55,522 nucleotides of DNA. Source: Aeromonas caviae. GTDB lineage: Bacteria; Pseudomonadota; Gammaproteobacteria; Enterobacterales; Aeromonadaceae. Of this stretch, positions 1 to 9,088 are shown one piece after another. The notes beneath the pieces are model-generated. The model made no database searches. It had not been told where the DNA came from and saw only the letters and a list, made by a program, of their open reading frames with translations. Position 1 is the first letter of the stretch. Each line of letters begins with the position of its first letter. The DNA lies in assembly GCF_000819785.1 (NCBI RefSeq), contig NZ_CDBK01000086.1:1-55522 (forward strand), written 5' to 3'. Made by a program: the position numbers and the translations under genes.

Positions 1-31
1 GGGCTGGCCAGAGGGCGGCGTGGGGGAAACC

Positions 32-487
32 TCAGCCGCAGCACTTCTTGAACTTCTTGCCGCTGCCACAGGGGCAGGGGTCGTTTCGCCCGACCCGCAG
101 CGGCGCCGGATCCTGCTCGCCGTCGGTGTAGACCCAGCGCCCCTGATGGCGCACGAAGCGGGAGCGCTCATGGAGGCAGTGACGTTCGTCCCCCTCCAGG
201 AACCAGGCCTTGAATTCCACCATGCCGAGGGTGTCATCGGGGCCGCCCTGGCTGGCTAGGATCTCGAGGCCATCCCAGCGGGTGTCGGTCGATGAGAGGT
301 CGGCCGCGGTCAGCCCGTTCAGATAGTCCGGGTGCCAGCTGTGTACCAGATATTCTCCCAATCCCAGCACGAAGGCGCTGTAGCGGGATCGCATCAGCTG
401 CTCCGGGGTGGCGGCGGGCTGACCTGCGTGGAGTACACCGCAGCACTTGGCAAGAAAAAGAGAGGAACCGCAAGGACATAGGTTCAT
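32..487 (-). CDS. ychJ: YchJ-type SEC-C motif protein (UPF0225)
   Basis: A 151-residue protein with a short cysteine motif at each end: CPCGS with a following CC near residues 5-16, and [16 protein letters not shown] at the C-terminus. This is the SEC-C zinc-binding motif, also found at the C-terminus of SecA. The middle ([20 protein letters not shown]) matches the YchJ/UPF0225 family, and the length is close to the E. coli homologue. The family is small, cytoplasmic and poorly characterised; zinc binding is expected from the Cys pattern, and no reaction can be assigned. It is divergent from the chemoreceptor gene to its right, with about 130 bp between the two starts. Confidence 0.9.
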   Translation of the reverse strand: MNLCPCGSSLFLAKCCGVLHAGQPAATPEQLMRSRYSAFVLGLGEYLVHSWHPDYLNGLTAADLSSTDTRWDGLEILASQGGPDDTLGMVEFKAWFLEGDERHCLHERSRFVRHQGRWVYTDGEQDPAPLRVGRNDPCPCGSGKKFKKCCG

Positions 488-615
488 GAGTCAGCTCATC
501 TGGTCGATAATGAAAGGTGGCGGGATTGTAGCGAACGCACTTCCCTTTCGGCCAGCTTCCCATGCCGTTTAGGCAGACATCATGCAGCAATGAACACAGC
601 ACAAAGGGTGACACA

Positions 616-2283
616 ATGACACTTAAGCAGAAGATCCTGTTACTGGGGGCCATCCCCGTGCTGCTGATGGCCCTGGTGGTCAATCTCAGCAACTACCTGG
701 TGGCCAGGAGCGATCTGGAGTCGGATCTGGTGGTGGCGCGGGAGAGGGCAATCAAGGAGCGCAAGGCGCTGCTCAGCAGTTATCTGATGCTGGCCAAGAC
801 GGCCATCGAGGGCAGCTACGGCAAGCCTGACAGTCCCGAAGTGCGCCAGCAGGTGAAGGAGATATTGCGGCCGCTGCGCTATGGCAGCGACGGCTACTTC
901 TTCGTCTATGACTATCAGGGCAATACCGTGCTGCTGCCGACCCGGCCCGAGATGGAGGGGAAGAACCGCTGGCAGGACAAGGATACCAAGGGTGCCTTCC
1001 TCATTCAGGGGATCATCAAGTCGGCGCGGGAAGGAGATGGCTTCTCGGAGTACTGGACCAACAAGCCCTCTATCGGGCGGGATGCCCCCAAGCTCTCTTT
1101 CAACCTGGTGCTCGACAAATATCAGTGGGTCGTGGGCACGGGCTTCTACATCGACGACATCGACAATGAGCTGGCCACCCTGCGCAGCGAGCGGGAGGAG
1201 ACCATGTATGGCTCCCTGAAAACCGGGGTGCTGTTCATCCTGGTGATCCTGGGGGTGACCCTGGCGGCCACCGTGGTGATCGGCAACCGGGTCACCCGCC
1301 CGCTGGCGGATGCGGTTGCCGCACTCAACGACATCGCCGACGGGGACGGGGATCTGACCCAGCGCCTCAAGGTGCAGAGCAAGGACGAGGTGGGGCAGCT
1401 GGCCGCCGCCTTCAACCGCTTCGTCGAGCGGATCCAGTCGGTGGTGAGCCAGGTGGGGGAGACCAGCCACCAGTTGCTGGGGGCCGTGGATCGGCTGCAT
1501 AGCCTGAGCGAGCATGCGGACAGGCAGATGCAGGGCCACGGCAAGGAGACGGATCAGGTGGTGACCGCGGTGACCGAGATGAGCTCCACCGCCCAGGAGG
1601 TGGCGGCGAGCGCCTCCAACGCCGCCAGCGCCACCAGCGATGCGGCCCGCGAGTCCGATGCGGCCCGCGGCGTGGTGAACAGCGCCATCGGCAGCATCAA
1701 CCGGCTGGTGGACGAAGTGCATGTGGCGGCCGGGGTCATCGAACAGCTCGCCCATGAGACCGGCAAGATAGGCTCCGTGGTGGAGGTCATTCGCGGCATC
1801 GCCGATCAGACCAACCTGCTGGCCCTCAACGCCGCCATCGAGGCGGCCCGGGCGGGCGAGCAGGGGCGCGGCTTTGCGGTGGTGGCGGACGAGGTGCGAT
1901 CCCTCGCGGGCCGTACCCAGCAGAGCACCAAGGAGATCAACGAGATGCTCCAGCGCCTGCAGGGCGGAGTTAAACAGGCGGTGGAGGTGATGCAGGCCAG
2001 CGAGGCACGCAGCCAGGAGACGGTGCAGGAGGCGAGCCACATCGCCAGCTCCCTGGACAGCATGGTGGCGGCGGTCGGCACCATCAACGACATGAACATC
2101 CAGATCGCCACGGCCGCCGAGGAGCAGCACGCGGTCTCCGAGGAGATCAACAAGAACCTGGTGGCCATCCAGCAGATCGTCAGCGAGCTGACCGAGGCGT
2201 CCGGGGAGTCCAGCACCACCACCCGCGCCCTGGCAGGCACGGGTGACAAATTGCGCCAACTCGTCTCCCGCTTCCGTTACTAA
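616..2283 (+). CDS. Methyl-accepting chemotaxis protein with periplasmic Cache domain
   Basis: The ATG at 616 ([19 protein letters not shown]) is preferred because it opens the first membrane helix and follows an AAAGGG ribosome site; an upstream in-frame start at 562 adds 18 unlikely residues. The 555-residue protein has TM1 at about 7-27, a single-Cache-type periplasmic domain ([10 protein letters not shown], then [13 protein letters not shown]), TM2 near 210-230, a HAMP linker, and a signalling domain with the conserved hairpin tip around [21 protein letters not shown]. It should signal to CheA/CheW. There is no C-terminal NWETF-like pentapeptide, so methylation probably relies on other receptors or pentapeptide-independent CheR. 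The ligand is unknown; this Cache class often senses small carboxylates, which would suit the adjacent carboxylate genes (inference). Confidence 0.93.
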   Translation: MTLKQKILLLGAIPVLLMALVVNLSNYLVARSDLESDLVVARERAIKERKALLSSYLMLAKTAIEGSYGKPDSPEVRQQVKEILRPLRYGSDGYFFVYDYQGNTVLLPTRPEMEGKNRWQDKDTKGAFLIQGIIKSAREGDGFSEYWTNKPSIGRDAPKLSFNLVLDKYQWVVGTGFYIDDIDNELATLRSEREETMYGSLKTGVLFILVILGVTLAATVVIGNRVTRPLADAVAALNDIADGDGDLTQRLKVQSKDEVGQLAAAFNRFVERIQSVVSQVGETSHQLLGAVDRLHSLSEHADRQMQGHGKETDQVVTAVTEMSSTAQEVAASASNAASATSDAARESDAARGVVNSAIGSINRLVDEVHVAAGVIEQLAHETGKIGSVVEVIRGIADQTNLLALNAAIEAARAGEQGRGFAVVADEVRSLAGRTQQSTKEINEMLQRLQGGVKQAVEVMQASEARSQETVQEASHIASSLDSMVAAVGTINDMNIQIATAAEEQHAVSEEINKNLVAIQQIVSELTEASGESSTTTRALAGTGDKLRQLVSRFRY

Positions 2284-2290
2284 TCACATT

Positions 2291-2323
2291 TTTGCCGTCT
2301 GGACAGGATTTCCAGACGGCAAA
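2291..2323 (+). terminator. Hairpin behind the chemoreceptor gene
   Basis: Perfect 13-bp arms (TTTGCCGTCTGGA / TCCAGACGGCAAA) around a 7-nt loop, starting 7 nt after the chemoreceptor stop codon. Only a short T stretch follows, so it may terminate weakly or protect the mRNA 3' end. It separates the receptor from the ROK regulator. Confidence 0.6.
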
Positions 2324-2387
2324 TTTGGGGATCGGCGCAGAATGTGTGAAAATCGCGCCATTCGTTCCTTTCGTTAGCCCCAACCCT

Positions 2388-3599
2388 ATGAATGAGATCG
2401 TGAAAGGCAGTATCGATTTGATCCGTCAGCTCAACTACGGCCTGGTCTATGCCAGCCTGGAGGAGCACAAGGAGCTGTCCCGTACCGATCTGTCCCGTCT
2501 GACCGGCCTCTCACCGGCCAGCATCACCAAGATCACCCGCGAGCTGCTGGACGGCGGCCTGGTGGTCACCTGCGGCGAGAGCTCGGTGGGGCGTGGCCGT
2601 CGCCAGACCCTGCTGCGCATCAACGAGCGCCGCTTCCAGTTTCTCTCCATGCGTCTGGGGCGCGGCTATGTGGACATGGCCCTGTTTGACCTAGCTGGTC
2701 ACTCCCTGGCGCGCCATCGCCATGTCTTCAACGAGGCGGAGCGTGCCGAGCTGCTGGCCAGCCTGGTGCGGGCCATCGAGGGCTTTTTGCCCAAGAAGGC
2801 GTTGCGTCTGGCCTGCATCGCCCTCTGCCTGCCCGGCCAGGTGGAGCGCCACTCCGGCATGGTCAAGCATTTTCCCTATTACGATCTGCGCAACTGGCCC
2901 CTCGGTCCCACCCTGCAGGAGGCCTTCTCGGTACCCGTGCTGGTGAGCGGCGACGTGCGCACCTGGATCCAGGCCGAGCGGGAGTGGGGCGCCGCCAGGA
3001 ACTGCTCGGATGCGGTGCTGGTGTTCGTGCACAACGACATCGGGGTCGGCATGGTGGTCAATGGCCAGCTCATCGAGAGCGAGTCGGCTCTGCTCGGTGA
3101 TCTCAGCCACCTGCAGCTCGAACCCTATGGCCAGCGCTGCTACTGCGGTGGCTTCGGCTGCGCCTGCACCCTGGTGACCAATCAGGCGCTGGAGGCGCAA
3201 TATCGGGAGCTGCGCGAACGGATGCAGGAGTTCGATCTGCCCGAAAGCGTCACCATCCGCGAGCTGTGCGAGCTGGCGCTGGCCGGCAACAGCCTGTGTC
3301 AGGACATCCTGCACCAGGCGGCGGGCCGCCTCTCCCGGGTGCTGGCGAACCTCATCTGCTTGCTCAACCCGGGCAAGCTGCTGCTCGGGGGGGAGATCAC
3401 CCGGGCCGATCGACTGCTCTTCCCCATGCTGCACCAGTCCCTGGCAAGCCAGTTGCCCGCCGAGTACCTGGTACGCCTGCAGATCGAATCCACCCACTTT
3501 TACGAAGATCCCACCAAACCCACCTCGGTGCAGGTGCACAAGGCCTTGCGCGATGGCAGTCTGCTGCTCGACTTGTTGCGAGGCGACAGGGAGGCATGA
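2388..3599 (+). CDS. ROK-family transcriptional regulator (NagC/Mlc class)
   Basis: The ATG at 2388 gives MNEIVKGSIDLIRQLNYG and a 403-residue protein; the open frame continues 32 codons upstream through non-conserved sequence. An N-terminal winged helix-turn-helix (about 20-70, RTDLSRLTGLSPASITKITRELL) precedes a ROK sugar-kinase-like domain with the zinc site CYCGGFGCAC (Mlc and NagC: CxCGxxGC). ROK repressors normally respond to sugars or phosphosugars. Its stop overlaps the start of the sensor kinase as ATGA, so the three regulators are translationally coupled. A ROK protein leading a CitA-class two-component operon is unusual. Its ligand and targets cannot be read from sequence. Confidence 0.88.
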   Translation: MNEIVKGSIDLIRQLNYGLVYASLEEHKELSRTDLSRLTGLSPASITKITRELLDGGLVVTCGESSVGRGRRQTLLRINERRFQFLSMRLGRGYVDMALFDLAGHSLARHRHVFNEAERAELLASLVRAIEGFLPKKALRLACIALCLPGQVERHSGMVKHFPYYDLRNWPLGPTLQEAFSVPVLVSGDVRTWIQAEREWGAARNCSDAVLVFVHNDIGVGMVVNGQLIESESALLGDLSHLQLEPYGQRCYCGGFGCACTLVTNQALEAQYRELRERMQEFDLPESVTIRELCELALAGNSLCQDILHQAAGRLSRVLANLICLLNPGKLLLGGEITRADRLLFPMLHQSLASQLPAEYLVRLQIESTHFYEDPTKPTSVQVHKALRDGSLLLDLLRGDREA

Positions 3600-5179
3600 G
3601 GCTCGGGTTGCAAGGACGCTTCCTGCTCATTCTCTGTCTGGTCAGTCTGTTGCAACTGGTGTTGCTGAGCGGGGCCAGTTACTACTATGTCGCCGAGCAG
3701 CGCTACCGGGAGGTGGGGGATCAGGCCCTGGACGTGGCGCGGCTGGTGGCCCGTGAGCCCGGCGTCATCGCCGGGGTGAAGCGAGCCGATAGCACCCGCC
3801 TCAACGTGCTGGTGGAGCGGATGCGGGCCGAGGTCGGTGCCAGCTACATCGTCATCGGCGATAAGGAGGCGCGCCGCTTGGTGCACCCCAATGCGGACAG
3901 GATAGGCAAACCCATGATGGGGGACGATCCCGGACGCGCCCTGCGGGGGGAGTTCTACATCTCCCGCGCTCAAGGGTCCCTCGGGGTCTCGGTGCGCGGC
4001 AAGGGGCCCATCCGGGATGAGATGGGCAGGGTCATCGGCGTGGTCTCTGTCGGTTATCTGGTGCGGGACATAGAGGCGGACCTGCAGGGCTTCCTGCGCT
4101 TTGGCCTCGCAATGACACTGCTCATAGTGCTGCTCAACAGTGTCGCCGCGGCCTGGCTGGCCAAACGCTACAAGCGGGCCCTGCTGGGGTTTGAGCCTGA
4201 GCAGATCGGCCGCCTCTATGCGGAGCTCGACTGCACCCTGCGCACGGTGCGCGAGGGGATACTCACCATCGACGAGCAAGGCAGGCTCACCTCCCTTAAC
4301 CCCAACGGCATCCGGCTGCTGCGCCTCGATGAGCGGGCCGCGCAGGCCGCCATAGGCCAGCCCGTCACCCGCTTGCTGCCCGGCAGCCGCATGCTCTCCC
4401 TCATTCAGGATCCCCGGCCCCAGTATGACGAGGAGATAGTGCTCAACGGTCAGTCCCTCATCGTCAACCGGCTGCCTCTGGTGCAGGAGGGCAGGCTGAT
4501 TGGCGCCGTGTCGAGCTTTCGGCGCAAGGACGAGTTGGCCGAGCTCAGTGCCCAGCTCTCCCAGGTGCAGGCCTACAGCGATCTGCTGCGGGTGCAGACC
4601 CACGAACACAACAACCAGCTCGGCACCATAGCTGGTCTCATCGAGCTGGGGGCCACCCGGGAGGCGCTCGCCTTCATCGGCCGGGAGGCGGCCACCGAGC
4701 AGACCCTCCTGAGCTTTTTGATGGGGGCCATCGCCAAGCCCAAGGTGGCGGGCCTGCTGCTTGGCAAGTACCACAGAGCCCATGAGCTGGGACTGGTGCT
4801 GGAGGTGGACCCGGATTCCCGCCTGCACGACATCCCCGCCCGGGTCAGCGGCTCCCAGCTGGTGACCCTGCTTGGCAACCTCATCGACAACGCCTTCGAG
4901 GCGACCCGCGGCCATGGCGCCCCCTACCAGCCGATCCGGGTCTCTTTGAGCGATCTCGGCCAGGATCTCATTCTGGAGGTGGAGGACGGGGCCGGCGGCG
5001 TCGATCCCGCTTTGGCGGACACCTTGTTCGAGCGCGGGGTCAGCAGCAAGGCCGAACCCGGCCACGGCATAGGTCTGGCCCTGGTGCGCAAGACACTGGA
5101 TGCCCTGCAGGGGACCATCACCATCGAAGCCACGGCGCAGGGAAGTTGTGTCGTCTGTTACATACCCAAGGAGGTATGA
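3596..5179 (+). CDS. CitA/DcuS-class sensor histidine kinase
   Basis: The start at 3596 overlaps the ROK stop codon (ATGA) and gives MRLGLQGRFLLILCL, with TM1 at about 7-27. The 527-residue protein then has a periplasmic Cache/PAS-like sensor (about 30-165), TM2 near 168-190, a cytoplasmic PAS domain (EGILTIDEQGRLTSLNPNG), the CitA-type phosphoacceptor box RVQTHEHNNQL with His336, and an ATPase domain with NLIDNAFEAT, DGAGGVD and GHGIGLAL. CitA/DcuS/DctS kinases sense di- and tricarboxylates outside the cell. With tctCBA convergent next door, citrate or another tricarboxylate is the likely signal (inference). It was probably called dctS, dcuS or citA in different genomes, so no symbol is given. 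Confidence 0.92.
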   Translation: MRLGLQGRFLLILCLVSLLQLVLLSGASYYYVAEQRYREVGDQALDVARLVAREPGVIAGVKRADSTRLNVLVERMRAEVGASYIVIGDKEARRLVHPNADRIGKPMMGDDPGRALRGEFYISRAQGSLGVSVRGKGPIRDEMGRVIGVVSVGYLVRDIEADLQGFLRFGLAMTLLIVLLNSVAAAWLAKRYKRALLGFEPEQIGRLYAELDCTLRTVREGILTIDEQGRLTSLNPNGIRLLRLDERAAQAAIGQPVTRLLPGSRMLSLIQDPRPQYDEEIVLNGQSLIVNRLPLVQEGRLIGAVSSFRRKDELAELSAQLSQVQAYSDLLRVQTHEHNNQLGTIAGLIELGATREALAFIGREAATEQTLLSFLMGAIAKPKVAGLLLGKYHRAHELGLVLEVDPDSRLHDIPARVSGSQLVTLLGNLIDNAFEATRGHGAPYQPIRVSLSDLGQDLILEVEDGAGGVDPALADTLFERGVSSKAEPGHGIGLALVRKTLDALQGTITIEATAQGSCVVCYIPKEV

Positions 5180-5845
5180 GTGATCAAGATCCTGATCGTC
5201 GAGGATGATCCGGCCATTGCCGAGATCCACCGTCGCTTCGTGCAGCGCCTCGCCGGTTTCGAGGTGCTGGGGGTGGCGCTCACCCTGTTCGATGCCAGAG
5301 AGCAGATAGAGATCCTCAAACCCGATCTGGTGTTGCTGGATGTCTGGCTGCCGGACGGGGAGGGCTTCTCCCTGCTGCGGGAGTTGCGCCAGCGCGGGGC
5401 CCACCTCGACGTCATCCTGCTCACCGCCGCCCGTGAGGCCGCGGCACTGCAGGAGGCGATGCGCCTCGGGGTGGTGGATTTCATCTTGAAACCCGTGGTG
5501 TTCGAGCGACTGCGCGATACGCTCGACAAATATTGCCAGAGCCGCGCCGCGCTTGCGGCGCTGGCGGACATCGATCAGCAGGCGGTGGATGCGCTCCTTG
5601 GCTCCCCGTTGCAACAGGTGGCGGCGGGCGGCCTGCCCAAGGGGATAGACGCCCTCACCCTGCAAAGGGTGCTGGCGGCCCTCCATCAGGAGGGGGCCAG
5701 CGCCGAGGAGATAGGCAGCCGGGTCGGGGTGAGCCGCACCACGGCGCGCCGCTATCTGGAGTTTCTGGTGGGTCAGCAACTGGCGAGCCCGGAGCTGGAG
5801 TACGGCACCGTGGGGCGGCCGGAGCGGCGCTACCGTCAGCGCTGA
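5180..5845 (+). CDS. CitB/DctR-class response regulator
   Basis: GTG start at 5180, directly after the kinase stop, with GGAGG about 6 nt upstream (221 residues). The receiver domain is complete: acidic pair in IVEDDP near residues 8-10, phosphoacceptor Asp54 in LLDVWLPDG, conserved Thr/Ala in LLTAA and Lys in ILKPV. The C-terminal part carries a helix-turn-helix (GASAEEIGSRVGVSRTTARRYLEFL) like CitB, DcuR and DctR. It is the partner of the preceding kinase and probably activates tctCBA across the shared terminator. No operator could be identified by eye upstream of tctC. Confidence 0.93.
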   Translation: MIKILIVEDDPAIAEIHRRFVQRLAGFEVLGVALTLFDAREQIEILKPDLVLLDVWLPDGEGFSLLRELRQRGAHLDVILLTAAREAAALQEAMRLGVVDFILKPVVFERLRDTLDKYCQSRAALAALADIDQQAVDALLGSPLQQVAAGGLPKGIDALTLQRVLAALHQEGASAEEIGSRVGVSRTTARRYLEFLVGQQLASPELEYGTVGRPERRYRQR

Positions 5846-5864
5846 GTGGCCGGTTCCAACTCAA

Positions 5865-5893
5865 GAAAAAGAGCGCCTTTCGGCGCTCTTTTC
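5865..5893. terminator. Bidirectional terminator between response regulator and tctA
   Basis: GAGCGCC / GGCGCTC stem with a TTTC loop at 5871-5888, preceded by AAAAA and followed by TTTT. It serves both convergent operons. Confidence 0.88.
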
Positions 5894-5906
5894 GTGATGA
5901 CTGGGA

Positions 5907-7439
5907 TCAGGTCGGGTCGGATTGCAGGGTCGCTACCGGCGTGCGACGGGCCTGCCACCACTGCCAGAGCGGCAGCAGCAGCATCACCAGGGTGACCAGG
6001 GTGAAGCCCAGGGTGATGGGGCGCTCCCACAGGAAACTCAGGGAGCCGTCGTTGATCACCAGGGCCCGGCGCAGGTTGTCCTCCAGCATTCCCCCCAGGA
6101 TGAAGCCGAGCAGCATGGGGGCCATGGGGAAGTCAAGCAGGCGCAGCCCGATGGCCACCAGGGCCACCAGCACCATCACATAGATGTCCATGGTGTTGAA
6201 GGAGACCAGATAGACCCCGATCAGCGAGAACAGCAGCACCATGGGGATGAGCACGGGGCGCGGCACTTGCAGGATCTTGGCCAGGTAGGGAATGAGCGGC
6301 AGGTTGAGGATCAGCAGCACCACGTTGCCCAGATACATGGAGATGATCACCGACCAGAAGACGTCAGGGTGCTCCATGAAGAGGCGCGGGCCGGGCTGGA
6401 TGCCGTAGGCGATGAGGGCCCCCAGCATCAGGGCCGTGGTGCCGGAGCCCGGGATCCCCAGGGTCAGCAGCGGCACGAAGGCCCCGCTGGAGGCGGCGTT
6501 GTTGGCCGCTTCCGGCGCGGCTATGCCGGTCAGACTGCCCTTGCCAAACTCGTCCCGTTTGCCCTTGCGGGCGAAGTTGCGCTCGGCCCCATAGGCCATG
6601 AAGGAGGCGATGGTGGCACCGGCCCCCGGCAGCACGCCGATGAGAAAGCCCAGCACCGAGGAGCGGGCTATGGGGGGCGCTATCTCCTTTACCTCGTCCC
6701 GACTCAGCTTGAGGGAGCCGAGCTGCTGCATCTTGCTCGCCTCCTCCTGGCTGGTGTCCTTGCCCGGGCGCAGCACCGTCATCAGGATCTCTGCCAGGGC
6801 GAAGGTGGCCATGGCCAGCAGCAGGAAGGAGAAACCATCGCGCAAGTCCGGGAGACCGAAGGTGAATCTGTCCACCCCGACGCTGCGGTCGATGCCGACG
6901 GTGGAGATCATGATGCCAAACAGCGCCATGATCAGCGCCTTGAGCACCTGGCCCTTGCCGGCGAAAGCCGCCACCGCGGAGAGCCCGAGCACCATGAGGG
7001 CGAAGTAGTCCGCCGACTGGAAGGCGAGGGAGACCTTGGCGAGCAGGGGCGCCGCCACCATCAGGAAGATGGCCGACAGGGTGCCGCCGACGAAGGAGGC
7101 GTAGGCGGCGATGGCCAGCGCCTTGCCCGCCTGCCCCTTGCAGGCCAGCGGATAGCCGTCGATGGCGGTGATCATGCTGGCGGAGCAGCCCGGGGTGTTG
7201 ATCAGGATGGAGGCGGTGGAGCCGCCGAACATGGAGCCGTAATAGACCCCGGCCATCAGGATGATGCCGGAAGCCGGATCCAGCCCGTAGGTGATGGGGA
7301 TCATCAGGGCGATGGCGGTGACCGGGCCCAGCCCCGGCAGCATGCCGATGAAGGTGCCGACGAAGCAGCCGACCACCACCATGAAGAGGTTGATGGGCAT
7401 CATGGCGGTGCCGAGCCCTTGCAGGATTCCGTCTAACAT
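5907..7439 (-). CDS. tctA: Tripartite tricarboxylate transporter, large permease subunit TctA
   Basis: A 510-residue, strongly hydrophobic protein with about 11-12 membrane helices. Family hallmarks include GMLPGLGPVTAIALMIPITYGL near the N-terminus and the second, similar segment GVLPGAGATIASFMAYGAE around residue 260, as expected of the internally duplicated TctA fold. With TctB it forms the membrane part of a secondary, cation-driven tricarboxylate importer fed by TctC. Start ATG at 7439 has AAGGAGA just upstream. It is the last gene of tctCBA, 9 bp after tctB. Confidence 0.96.
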   Translation of the reverse strand: MLDGILQGLGTAMMPINLFMVVVGCFVGTFIGMLPGLGPVTAIALMIPITYGLDPASGIILMAGVYYGSMFGGSTASILINTPGCSASMITAIDGYPLACKGQAGKALAIAAYASFVGGTLSAIFLMVAAPLLAKVSLAFQSADYFALMVLGLSAVAAFAGKGQVLKALIMALFGIMISTVGIDRSVGVDRFTFGLPDLRDGFSFLLLAMATFALAEILMTVLRPGKDTSQEEASKMQQLGSLKLSRDEVKEIAPPIARSSVLGFLIGVLPGAGATIASFMAYGAERNFARKGKRDEFGKGSLTGIAAPEAANNAASSGAFVPLLTLGIPGSGTTALMLGALIAYGIQPGPRLFMEHPDVFWSVIISMYLGNVVLLILNLPLIPYLAKILQVPRPVLIPMVLLFSLIGVYLVSFNTMDIYVMVLVALVAIGLRLLDFPMAPMLLGFILGGMLEDNLRRALVINDGSLSFLWERPITLGFTLVTLVMLLLPLWQWWQARRTPVATLQSDPT

Positions 7440-7448
7440 GGGTTCTCC

Positions 7449-7910
7449 TTATCCCAGCAACTGGGTGAACAGCCGACCCGGCTCGAGATAGACATTGAGC
7501 CCCTTGGTCAGCAGGGCCCAGAACATGAGGGTGAAAGGTATGCTCACCTTGCAGGCGAAGGCGAGGCTCTGCTCGCCCATCAGCCGGATGCCGCCGATGA
7601 GGAACAAGATGGTGGCGACGAGGAAGCCGAGCCAGCCAAGGGCTAGGCCATAGACCAGCATCAGCCCCAGCAGGGCGAACACCAGCCGCCAGTTGCCGGA
7701 CTCCTTGCCCAGTCGCTCTCCTCCCGGGGAACAGATCAGGATCAGGGAGAGCAGGACCCCGACACCTGCCAGGGCATAGGGCAGGGTGCTGGCGGTAAAG
7801 GGTTCATATTCGTCCCCCGGGTAGCCGGGGATCTGGGTGGCGTGATAGCCGTAGGCGAGGGAGAGCAGCAAAAACAGCAGCCCCCCGAACCTTTCCTTGG
7901 TCAGTGGCAT
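7449..7910 (-). CDS. tctB: Tripartite tricarboxylate transporter, small permease subunit TctB
   Basis: A 153-residue protein with four predicted membrane helices, the size and topology of TctB. It starts MPLTKERFGGLLFLLLSLAYG and has GGAG upstream. TctB sequences are poorly conserved, so the assignment rests on its position between tctC and tctA as well as topology. It is a structural partner of TctA in substrate import. Confidence 0.92.
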   Translation of the reverse strand: MPLTKERFGGLLFLLLSLAYGYHATQIPGYPGDEYEPFTASTLPYALAGVGVLLSLILICSPGGERLGKESGNWRLVFALLGLMLVYGLALGWLGFLVATILFLIGGIRLMGEQSLAFACKVSIPFTLMFWALLTKGLNVYLEPGRLFTQLLG

Positions 7911-7923
7911 GATGACTCCGATG

Positions 7924-7940
7924 GGCGGGCCTGGCCCGCC
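7924..7940 (-). other. Hairpin in the tctC-tctB spacer
   Basis: A perfect palindrome, GGCGGGCC-T-GGCCCGCC, 12 nt after the tctC stop. There is no T-tract, so it is more likely an mRNA 3'-protecting hairpin or partial attenuator that raises the binding protein above the permease than a full terminator. Confidence 0.6.
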
Positions 7941-7952
7941 ACAGGCTGAGGG

Positions 7953-8918
7953 TTATTTGATGAAGCCGAGCTCGCGCATCAGGCCGCCGATCTGCTGCTC
8001 CTGGCTGTTGAGGAAGGCAGTGAACTCGGGACCGGCCTGATACTGGTTGATCCAGCTGTTGCGCGCGCGCACCGCTTCCCACTCCGGCTTGTCGTACATC
8101 TGCTTGAGCAGAGCGGCGAACTCGGCGGACTGCTCGGGGCTGACGTCGGGGGAGGCGAAGTAGCCGCGCCAGTTCGCAAAAACGGTGGGGTTGCCCTGCT
8201 CGGAGAAGGTGGGCACCTGGCTGGCGTCCGGCATCCGCTCGGGGGCGGTGACGCCGAGGATCCGCATCTGGCCGGACTTGACCGCCTCCATCGCCTCGCC
8301 AAAGCCGGTGGAGAGCACCTGGGTTTCCCCCGCCAGCACCGCCGCCATGGCGCTGCCGCCGGCGTCATAGGCCACGTAGCGCAGCTTGCCGGCATCGGCC
8401 CCCGCATTCTTGAAGGTCATGGCGGCCACCAGGTGATCCAGACTGCCGCGGGCGGAGCCGCCGGCAATCTTCACCTTGGCGGGATTGGCTTCATAGGCGG
8501 CCAGCAACTGGGCCCAGTTCTGATAGGGGGAGTCCAGGGGGACCGCCAGCGCCTGATAGTCGGCGATGATGGCGGCGACCGGGGTGAGATCCCGGAAGGA
8601 TTGCGGCAGCTCCTTGGAGAGGGACTTGACGATGATGGGGGTGGAGTTGACCAGCAGCGTCTTGTCGGACTGTGCCGAGGTCTCGATGAGGTGGGCGATG
8701 GCCTTGGCGCCGCCGCCGGCCGAGATGTTCTGGTAGGAAGCGGTGTTGATGAGGCCGGACTTGGTCAGAGCCTCGCCGGTGCCACGGGCCGTGTTGTCCC
8801 AGCCGCCGCCGGCGCCGCCCGGGATCAGAAAGTGGACTTCGTCTATCTTGGCCTGGACGCCGAGGCTGGCCCCCAGCAGGCAGCAGAGCAGGGTGCGCTT
8901 GAAGGTTCCTTGCAACAT
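7953..8918 (-). CDS. tctC: Tripartite tricarboxylate transporter, substrate-binding protein TctC
   Basis: A 321-residue periplasmic protein with a signal peptide (positive FKR, hydrophobic LLCCLLGASLG, cleavage after VQA near residue 23). The mature part opens with the Bug/TctC-family pattern VHFLIPGGAGGGWDNTAR and continues with the family-typical ALVAAMTFKNAG-like and AYDAGGSAMAAVLAGE segments. It captures tricarboxylates for TctAB. The RBS AAGGAGA precedes ATG 8918. It heads the operon; the 170-bp upstream gap also holds the terminator of the preceding gene, so the promoter and any response-regulator site lie in about 8919-9050. Confidence 0.95.
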   Translation of the reverse strand: MLQGTFKRTLLCCLLGASLGVQAKIDEVHFLIPGGAGGGWDNTARGTGEALTKSGLINTASYQNISAGGGAKAIAHLIETSAQSDKTLLVNSTPIIVKSLSKELPQSFRDLTPVAAIIADYQALAVPLDSPYQNWAQLLAAYEANPAKVKIAGGSARGSLDHLVAAMTFKNAGADAGKLRYVAYDAGGSAMAAVLAGETQVLSTGFGEAMEAVKSGQMRILGVTAPERMPDASQVPTFSEQGNPTVFANWRGYFASPDVSPEQSAEFAALLKQMYDKPEWEAVRARNSWINQYQAGPEFTAFLNSQEQQIGGLMRELGFIK

Positions 8919-9054
8919 GGTGTTCTCCTTGTGATTGTTGCGAGGATGTTAATTAATCATGTCTGGTTGGAAAACAATCTGACCGTAATGGCTATTAAGG
9001 CTGTTGTGACCATTGTGTTCATTCTGGTCATGGGCCGAAGAGGATGTGCACAGA

Positions 9055-9079
9055 GACGAGGCGCCATGGGCGCCTCGTC
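9055..9079 (-). terminator. Terminator-like hairpin behind the MltF-like gene
   Basis: Perfect 11-bp arms GACGAGGCGCC / GGCGCCTCGTC with an ATG loop, 10 nt beyond the stop codon. The following minus-strand T-richness is poor. Confidence 0.6.
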
Positions 9080-9088
9080 CGGCAAGGA

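Noticed and set aside
640..2259. Minus-strand 539-codon frame opposite the chemoreceptor
   Set aside because: Shadow of the receptor gene; repetitive Leu/His-rich product and no supporting signals.
3500..5779. Long minus-strand open frame (759 codons) opposite the kinase and regulator
   Set aside because: It is the complement of two well-recognised genes in a GC-rich genome, has no family resemblance and carries no ribosome site.
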